DNA from: an uncultured Bacilli bacterium
GTDB lineage: Bacteria; Bacillota_I; Bacilli_A; RF39; UBA660
DNA length: 52,824 nt
Assembly: GCA_934149515.1 (NCBI GenBank)
Contig: CAKPFD010000008.1
Span: 1 to 52,824, forward strand
Reading direction: 5' to 3'
Part shown: in pieces, positions 48,433-52,824 of the stretch
Position numbering within the stretch: position 1 is the first letter of the stretch
How the letters are laid out: every line of letters starts with the position of its first letter
Notes under the pieces: model-generated
The model's input: only the letters and a program-made list of their open reading frames with translations
Told to the model about the DNA's origin: nothing
The model's database searches: none
Translations under genes and position numbers: made by a program

Positions 48433-48488
48433 ACCAAATTCTTGGTAGAAGGTGTAAGGAAGAACTCCTCTTACTAAGAATTGGTAAG
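48433..48488 (-). promoter_or_regulatory. structured rpsO leader (possible S15 autoregulatory RNA)
   Basis: Minus strand: ACCAATTCTT near the 5' end can pair with AAGAATTTGGT near the 3' end (one bulge), enclosing a second stem from GTAAG-A-GGA with TTCC-TTAC. Alternative small hairpins (ACCAA-GAAT-TTGGT) compete. S15 binds its own mRNA leader in several bacterial groups, so feedback control is plausible; which Rfam class applies cannot be told by eye. Confidence 0.5.
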
Positions 48489-48495
48489 CATGTTT

Positions 48496-48524
48496 ACTAT
48501 ACTATATTTTCTTTACTTTGTCAA
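48496..48524 (-). promoter_or_regulatory. rpsO-pnp promoter
   Basis: Minus strand: TTGACA (48519-48524), 17-base spacer, TATAGT (48496-48501). The -35 lies in the last codons of the upstream gene. Confidence 0.85.
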
Positions 48525-49169
48525 ACGAGTTTTGGCTGGTTTTTGCTCTTTTTGTTCAGTTGATAGATGGTATCCTGCTTGAGATAATTTACTCGTGATA
48601 TCTTTTTGAGCTTGGATACCAACTCCTTTCATATTTTTAATATCAGCTTCAGTTAGTTTTAACAATCTTCCAACAGTGGTAACATTTTTACGCATTAAGC
48701 AATTTTCGCTTCTTGGATTTAATTGCAAGGCGCTAATCGGCATGATATCTTCTTTGGTTTCATCTTTTAGATAAATGCCGTTTTTATGGGCATATTCTCT
48801 AACGGCGGAAGCATCACTACCAAAGATTTTTTGCAATTCATTCATATCGTAATCTTTTAAGGAAGTCATTTTTTTTGATTTTATATCGGCTTCGATTGCA
48901 TAATCTTTCATTTCTTTGATCATTTTTCGTTCAATGTGCATAAATTTTGTATTCAGTTTAGAGATACTTAACTCATCGGTTACCATGTTTTTATAATAGC
49001 TACGTTCGATTCCATAGACACCTAGCCGTTGACGAATGAGTTTGGTTTCTTCTTCAGTTAAATTTAAAACGGTTGGTTGTTCTAGATCACACAACTCAGA
49101 GATAAACTGGTGTTGAACAGATGGTTTTAATTCATTGAATATGTGTCGATATAGTCGGTTTTCATTCAT
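48513..49169 (-). CDS. sigma region 4-like plus RNA polymerase alpha C-terminal-like domain protein
   Basis: A 218-residue soluble protein. Residues 142-202 (PISALQLNPRSENCLMRKNV, TTVGRLLKLTEADIKNMKGV) match the RNA polymerase alpha C-terminal domain, with the DNA-contacting Arg, Asn and Cys of the RSxNCL motif kept (R153, N156, C157). Residues 37-90 (NLTEEETKLIRQRLGVYGIE ... FMHIERKMIKEMK) resemble sigma-70 region 4, with the typical LTEEE start and an IERKMIKEMK recognition-helix-like end; this second match is weaker. A basic tail follows. No alpha N-terminal domain is present, so it cannot be RpoA. GGAAG lies before the ATG. It sits between truB and rpsO, where ribF is usual. Probably a transcription factor; target unknown. 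Confidence 0.7.
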   Translation of the reverse strand: MNENRLYRHIFNELKPSVQHQFISELCDLEQPTVLNLTEEETKLIRQRLGVYGIERSYYKNMVTDELSISKLNTKFMHIERKMIKEMKDYAIEADIKSKKMTSLKDYDMNELQKIFGSDASAVREYAHKNGIYLKDETKEDIMPISALQLNPRSENCLMRKNVTTVGRLLKLTEADIKNMKGVGIQAQKDITSKLSQAGYHLSTEQKEQKPAKTRLTK

Positions 49170-49193
49170 TTTTATCTTCCTTTCTAGTTTCGA

Positions 49194-50588
49194 TTATAGC
49201 ATCTTTTTTAATGTCAGTCTAGCGTCCTGTGGTTGATAAATTGCAATTGGTTTTTCGTCTTTCATAAAAAGAATATCTTCTTTTATCTTTAAATCATTTG
49301 GAATACTTGCCCCGTTTTTCACTGGTTTTTGATCTTGTTTTCTCAACTTTACTGTTTTAATATTTAGGGCTTTATCGATTGATAAAAATGGTGTATCAAC
49401 ACTAAGCTGTTGTAAAGTATAGGCGTTTTCTATTGTGAATGCTCCTTGTTTTGTTCTACGTAAATTTTTCATTGTCAATAACACACCTAGTTCTTTGGCA
49501 ATATCTTGAATTAGTGCTCTTATATAACATCCTTTAGAAACAGTGGTTTGAATGGTAAAGGTGTTATCGTTATAGGACAATAAGGTTAGGTTTTCAATTG
49601 TTACTAGTCTTTTGGGTAATGTTACTTCTTGACCTTTTCTTGCATATTCATATAATTTTTTGCCTTTAACTTTTACCGCAGAATAAATTGGAACTTCTTG
49701 TAAATAAGATTTGGGGAAATTTTGTAAAACTTTCATAATTTGCTCTTTCGTACAAGTTTTGTTAGATTGTTCTATTATATTTCCGGTGATATCTTGCGTA
49801 TCTGTTTTTTGACCAATTAAAATTTCGGCGATGTATTCTTTATTAGTAGCTGTTAAATATTCATTGATTTTGGTGGCTTGGTTGATAGTGAGTACCAAAA
49901 GCCCAGTTGCTAAGGGATCAAGGGTACCGTTATGACCTATTTTTTTGGTATCCATGATTTTTCCTACAGCACTAACTACATCAAAAGATGTCATTCCTTT
50001 TGGTTTATCAATTAATAAAACACCTGATTTTTGGTATTTCTTGTGATATTGTTCTAAACACAAGTGATTTTGTTTCATAATGGTGGCAGTTGATTTTCCA
50101 ACGTAGCGATAATGCCATGGTTCATAGCAATAGCCAGTTATTCCTTCTTTCCCTTTTGGATAACGTAAAATAAGCCCTGCTTCTTCTAATTTTGGAATTA
50201 CTTCTTGTTCTAATATTACAATATTTTCTTCCTTTAACAAGTCTTCATCTTTGACATACGCTCCATCTTTAAAGAAGGTTATGTCAAAACACAAACCACT
50301 ATGATGTTCACTTTTACCAGGTGGTGCAACATAGTTCTTTGCATATTCTAACCCTTGTTCTTGGATAGTTGTTTGATATATTAGTTCTTGCTGTTCTATA
50401 CTACGCAAGGCACTTGTAATATCTAGTTTTATATTTGTTAGCTGTTGTAGTTTTAAAAATGCTTGATAGGTCTTTTTTTCTAGGTAGAAAATCTCTCGAT
50501 TATCATTTTGATAGGATACTAACTTTCTATTTGCAAAATCTTGTTTATTGTAAGGATTTTCTTGATTAATAATGATTTTATAGTTCAT
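49194..50588 (-). CDS. truB: fusion: M15 D-Ala-D-Ala peptidase domain plus TruB pseudouridine synthase
   Basis: A 464-residue two-domain protein. Residues 1-183 form an M15 (VanX/VanY-like) zinc peptidase: SEHHSGLCFD (SxHxxGxxxD; H95 and D102) and EPWHYRYVG (E156, H159), so ligands and the general base are all there. Residues 187-464 are TruB, which makes pseudouridine 55 in the tRNA T loop: GVLLIDKPKGMTSFDVVSAV, KKIGHNGTLDPLATGLLVL (catalytic D224), KGCYIRALIQDIA and a PUA-like end. The peptidase ends and TruB begins with no stop or extra start codon. No signal peptide, so a cytoplasmic VanX-like dipeptidase role fits better than VanY. The ATG at 50588 overlaps the rbfA stop by 11 bases; there is no good ribosome site, so translation is probably coupled. 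Confidence 0.9.
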   Translation of the reverse strand: MNYKIIINQENPYNKQDFANRKLVSYQNDNREIFYLEKKTYQAFLKLQQLTNIKLDITSALRSIEQQELIYQTTIQEQGLEYAKNYVAPPGKSEHHSGLCFDITFFKDGAYVKDEDLLKEENIVILEQEVIPKLEEAGLILRYPKGKEGITGYCYEPWHYRYVGKSTATIMKQNHLCLEQYHKKYQKSGVLLIDKPKGMTSFDVVSAVGKIMDTKKIGHNGTLDPLATGLLVLTINQATKINEYLTATNKEYIAEILIGQKTDTQDITGNIIEQSNKTCTKEQIMKVLQNFPKSYLQEVPIYSAVKVKGKKLYEYARKGQEVTLPKRLVTIENLTLLSYNDNTFTIQTTVSKGCYIRALIQDIAKELGVLLTMKNLRRTKQGAFTIENAYTLQQLSVDTPFLSIDKALNIKTVKLRKQDQKPVKNGASIPNDLKIKEDILFMKDEKPIAIYQPQDARLTLKKML

Positions 50589-50931
50589 TTTCTTTGATTT
50601 GTAATCCTTCCATGATCTTATCCATGTGTTGTCCATATGCAATAGAATCATCATAAATAAATTTAAGTTCTGGTGTATGACGCATATCAATTTCTTTACT
50701 TACTTCTCCTCGAATAAAACCACTTGCTTTTTCTAGAGCTTGTATTGTTTGTTGTTTTTTTTCTTGATCAAGCACTGTAAAGTATACTTTACAATAACTT
50801 AGATCACTAGATATATCACATCCTGTTATCGTTACAAAACGAATATCTTCATCTTTTATTTCTTTCATTAAGATAGTGCTAATTACTTCTTGCATTGCAT
50901 GATTTAATCTTTCTATTTTTATACTTGCCAT
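50578..50931 (-). CDS. rbfA: ribosome-binding factor A
   Basis: RbfA helps 30S maturation and cold adaptation by binding near the 16S 5' helix. Seen: the KH-like fold with SIKIERLNHAMQEVISTILM, then VTITGCDISSDLSYCKVYFT and ALEKASGFIRGEVSKEIDMR with HTPELKFIYDDSIAYG at the end, all family landmarks. Length 117 is normal. AAAGGAAAG precedes the ATG. It heads the rbfA-truB operon; the nusA-infB part that precedes rbfA in most Firmicutes is missing, replaced by an AAA+ gene. Confidence 0.96.
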   Translation of the reverse strand: MASIKIERLNHAMQEVISTILMKEIKDEDIRFVTITGCDISSDLSYCKVYFTVLDQEKKQQTIQALEKASGFIRGEVSKEIDMRHTPELKFIYDDSIAYGQHMDKIMEGLQIKENEL

Positions 50932-50953
50932 TGTTCTTTCCTTTCTTTTCTTT

Positions 50954-50981
50954 AGTATATCATCAATTATGGCAAAAACAA
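50954..50981 (-). promoter_or_regulatory. rbfA promoter
   Basis: Minus strand: TTGTTT (50976-50981), 16-base spacer, TATACT (50954-50959). The -35 uses the T run of the preceding terminator. Confidence 0.6.
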
Positions 50982-51006
50982 AACACTTATGTAAAATAAG
51001 TGCTTC
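50976..51006 (-). terminator. terminator of the AAA+ gene
   Basis: Minus strand: CACTTAT pairs with ATAAGTG (50984-50990 with 50996-51002), followed by TTTTGTTTTTG. Its left edge touches the AAA+ stop codon. Confidence 0.78.
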
Positions 51007-52688
51007 TATCGCTTTTTGCTGATACTTTCTGTTTGATTATAACTACCGCTTAAGGCATCATCCATTTTAATATCTTGTTGCTGACAGAAATTAACAAATT
51101 CATCAGTTAACTCTTCCCCTATTAAAGAGCGTAACATTTCAGGTTTCTTAGTAGTATATAAAACATTTGAAGCCATTTCCCATTTTCTTGGATCAGCATT
51201 TGGTGTTTTGCCGTTATATGGTGTTCTTAGAACAGCATCTCCTTTTAAGGCAATATAAGCATAAATAGAGGGATGAATTTTTAATTCTGGCTCTTTCATT
51301 TCATAATCTAGTTTTTCATAGCTCTTTTTTGGTGTTGCTGCCCATTTCAACCAATCTTTCGCTGTTGTATGAATGTAAACATGGGCAAAACGATTGAATA
51401 ATGGCTCTGATATTTGATTGGCAGAAAGACTATCTTCTAGTTCATTTCCGGCTGCTACGATTCTTGCATTATCTGGCAGTTTCCATTTTCCGTTAACTTC
51501 TTTATCTAGCACAATATTAAATGCCATCCCCTGAATAGAAGGCAGTGCATTTGATAGTTCATCAAAGAAGACAATATGCAATTTATTTTGTTCATCTTCG
51601 CATTTTTTGGTTAGTTTTTTTAACCATGTTGGTGGTACATCCATCATTTCACCAGTTTCAGGATTATATACACTTTTTCCATTCAAACTATCTGGAGTAG
51701 CATTTCTTAAATAAATAATTTCACAATCTTTATCATATTGTTTTACTCTTGATGATTTTCCATCACTACTTGCTCCATGTAAGAACACTGGAACATCACT
51801 TTCTAATGCTCCTTTTATTATATCCTCTTCACTTACTTTTGAGTAATCAAAACCATAAGGATTTGATGGTCTTCTAGAAATGCTTTTAGTCTTTTTTAAA
51901 TGTTGTGTTAAATCTTTGGCGAAATACTCATCTAAATATTGTTTTATATCTGAATCATTAAAATTACCTTTATATATTTGCCCTTTCTCACTTGTTTTAA
52001 AGAAACCAATATTTGCAAATAGTGCTTTTTCACTTAACATAATTCCTGTTTTTTCATCTAACCACCATTTAACTGGTTGCACTTCTACCCAAACAGGTTT
52101 TCTTTTCGAATAGGCTTCTTTATTAGATAAATTTTGAAGGTGATTTTTACGATACCAAAAAGGCCATGCTATTGTTCTTATATACTCTTTTCCTTTGTAT
52201 TCATATTCGGTGCGTAATCTTTCATCACCTGTTGTAAAGTGATGGCCGGTTGTTTGAAGCTCTCCTTTGTTAAAAAGAAATTCTAATTCTTTTTGAGTCT
52301 TTTGATCTGCTGCTTGTTGTGGGTAATGGCCGTATTCTACTTCTAAGATTCCATCTTCAGTTTTTTTTATTTTGTAATCTTTACTATCAAATGATGAAAA
52401 CCTGATAGCTGGTCTTGCTGCTATAGAACGTTCATCACATTGATAACCTTTATCATCGCCACCATAATCAATTGCAATTATTTCATTATTTTCAGAATAT
52501 TCATCATTAAGAGTTTTGGTCCAATAAGAACATAGATGACTTGGTGATTTCATATTGTGGTAGTCTGTCATTGCATAGGAAAGAATGGCATAATCTGTTG
52601 CTTCTGCTTTGGTTCCACGCTTTCTTATAATATCTAATTTATCAGTGCCTAATATTTGCTCTGCACTTAATAATGTAAATTTACTCAT
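51006..52688 (-). CDS. MoxR-like AAA+ ATPase with an N-terminal DUF6273-like module
   Basis: A 560-residue protein in two parts. Residues 1-270 are not a known enzyme; ARPAIRFSSF, LEVEYGHYPQQAADQKTQKE and EVQPVKWWLDEKTGIMLSEK recall the DUF6273-type module of gut Firmicutes (weak match). Residues 285-560 are a MoxR/dynein-like AAA+ domain: Walker A GASSDGKSS (305-313), Walker B HIVFFDELSN (D376, E377), sensor 1 AAGNE (412-416) and an arginine-finger region EPLFNRFAHV (R433). Such ATPases usually remodel a partner with a von Willebrand A domain. AGGA lies 14 bases before the ATG, a weak site. It ends in a terminator before rbfA. Substrate unknown. Confidence 0.8.
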   Translation of the reverse strand: MSKFTLLSAEQILGTDKLDIIRKRGTKAEATDYAILSYAMTDYHNMKSPSHLCSYWTKTLNDEYSENNEIIAIDYGGDDKGYQCDERSIAARPAIRFSSFDSKDYKIKKTEDGILEVEYGHYPQQAADQKTQKELEFLFNKGELQTTGHHFTTGDERLRTEYEYKGKEYIRTIAWPFWYRKNHLQNLSNKEAYSKRKPVWVEVQPVKWWLDEKTGIMLSEKALFANIGFFKTSEKGQIYKGNFNDSDIKQYLDEYFAKDLTQHLKKTKSISRRPSNPYGFDYSKVSEEDIIKGALESDVPVFLHGASSDGKSSRVKQYDKDCEIIYLRNATPDSLNGKSVYNPETGEMMDVPPTWLKKLTKKCEDEQNKLHIVFFDELSNALPSIQGMAFNIVLDKEVNGKWKLPDNARIVAAGNELEDSLSANQISEPLFNRFAHVYIHTTAKDWLKWAATPKKSYEKLDYEMKEPELKIHPSIYAYIALKGDAVLRTPYNGKTPNADPRKWEMASNVLYTTKKPEMLRSLIGEELTDEFVNFCQQQDIKMDDALSGSYNQTESISKKR

Positions 52689-52748
52689 GGTGCTTTATTT
52701 TCCTATCTTTATTTTAAATGATGTGCTTTTATTTTGCTATCATCATTA

Positions 52749-52824
52749 TTATTTTGACCCTTTCTTACTTTCACTTTCCATTCTTAATTCTTGAATTATA
52801 TCTAGACGATGTTCATCACCGTGT
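52749..52824 (-). CDS. C-terminal end of the gene upstream of the AAA+ ATPase (partial)
   Basis: An open frame enters from the window edge and ends with HGDEHRLDIIQELRMESESK plus KGSK and TAA. It is 25 codons long here, on the same strand as the AAA+ gene and 60 bases before it. The tail is charged and helical. It is probably the same operon and could be the partner protein expected for a MoxR-type ATPase, but so short a piece cannot be identified. Confidence 0.4.
   Translation of the reverse strand, partial: HGDEHRLDIIQELRMESESKKGSK

Noticed and set aside
49194..50690. A 498-codon start for the M15-TruB gene at 50690
   Set aside because: It would overlap nearly a third of rbfA in another frame. 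The extra 34 residues look like rbfA read out of frame; the ATG at 50588 overlapping the rbfA stop is the better start.
1..52824. CRISPR array
   Set aside because: No regularly spaced direct repeats or cas genes were seen.

Overview
The window is AT-rich, densely packed chromosomal DNA from a low-GC Gram-positive bacterium. The best fit is a Bacilli-type lineage such as a gut Erysipelotrichales or RF39-like Firmicute. The evidence is a T-box RNA, single tRNA genes with encoded CCA, strong AGGAGG-type ribosome sites, consensus TTGACA/TATAAT promoters, a Bacillus-type LexA box, and gene order shared with Bacillus subtilis. Shared blocks are nusB-xseA-xseB, tkt-sirA-yneF, rbfA-truB-rpsO-pnp and xerD-deoB. 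UGA is used as a stop (nusB, xseA), so the genetic code is standard. Three sporulation-associated genes (spoIVB, spoIIM, a sirA-like gene) suggest a spore-former or a recent descendant of one.

Layout. 1-183: end of an IS3-like element abutting yigZ. 0.8-6.6 kb: T-box-controlled operon (P-loop nucleotide kinase-like gene, alaS, holA), then an orphan gene with its own promoter. 6.7-12.5 kb: rarA against mutS-nusB-xseA-xseB. 12.5-17.6 kb: spoIVB, small genes, spoIIM, mnmA, an HTH protein, a 660-bp extremely AT-rich gap and a Cys-rich DUF1540 protein. 17.6-21.7 kb: xerD-deoB divergent from tmcAL-gmk, with overlapping -35 boxes. 21.7-27.6 kb: pyk, polA-mutM and LexA with its SOS box. 27.6-36.3 kb: tcdA and partner, DUF362, tRNA-Glu, pepC, gltX, tRNA-Gln, yneF, sirA-like, tkt. 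36.4-41.6 kb: tRNA-Thr, DUF1653, an accessory patch (S41 peptidase plus a frameshifted surface-protein gene), tmk, a glycosyltransferase, tRNA-Arg, tRNA-Met. 41.6-45.8 kb: two unrecognised proteins, a short-chain dehydrogenase and an OmpR-type two-component system. 45.9-50.9 kb: rbfA, truB, rpsO and pnp, with two oddities. 51-52.8 kb: a MoxR-like AAA+ ATPase and the tail of the gene upstream of it.

The genes are mostly information processing and DNA maintenance (holA, polA, mutS, mutM, rarA, xseAB, xerD, lexA; alaS, gltX, mnmA, tmcAL, tRNAs; rbfA, truB, rpsO, pnp), with some central carbon and nucleotide metabolism (pyk, tkt, deoB, gmk, tmk).

The observations most worth following are: (1) a zinc D-Ala-D-Ala peptidase domain (M15, VanX/VanY-like) fused in frame to the tRNA pseudouridine synthase TruB; (2) a protein sitting where ribF is expected, with a sigma region 4-like part followed by an RNA polymerase alpha C-terminal-like domain; (3) an AAA+ ATPase with an uncharacterised N-terminal module; (4) a surface-protein gene broken by three single-base homopolymer indels; (5) a 30-residue membrane peptide with a near-consensus promoter. 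No CRISPR array, prophage or complete secondary-metabolite cluster was seen.
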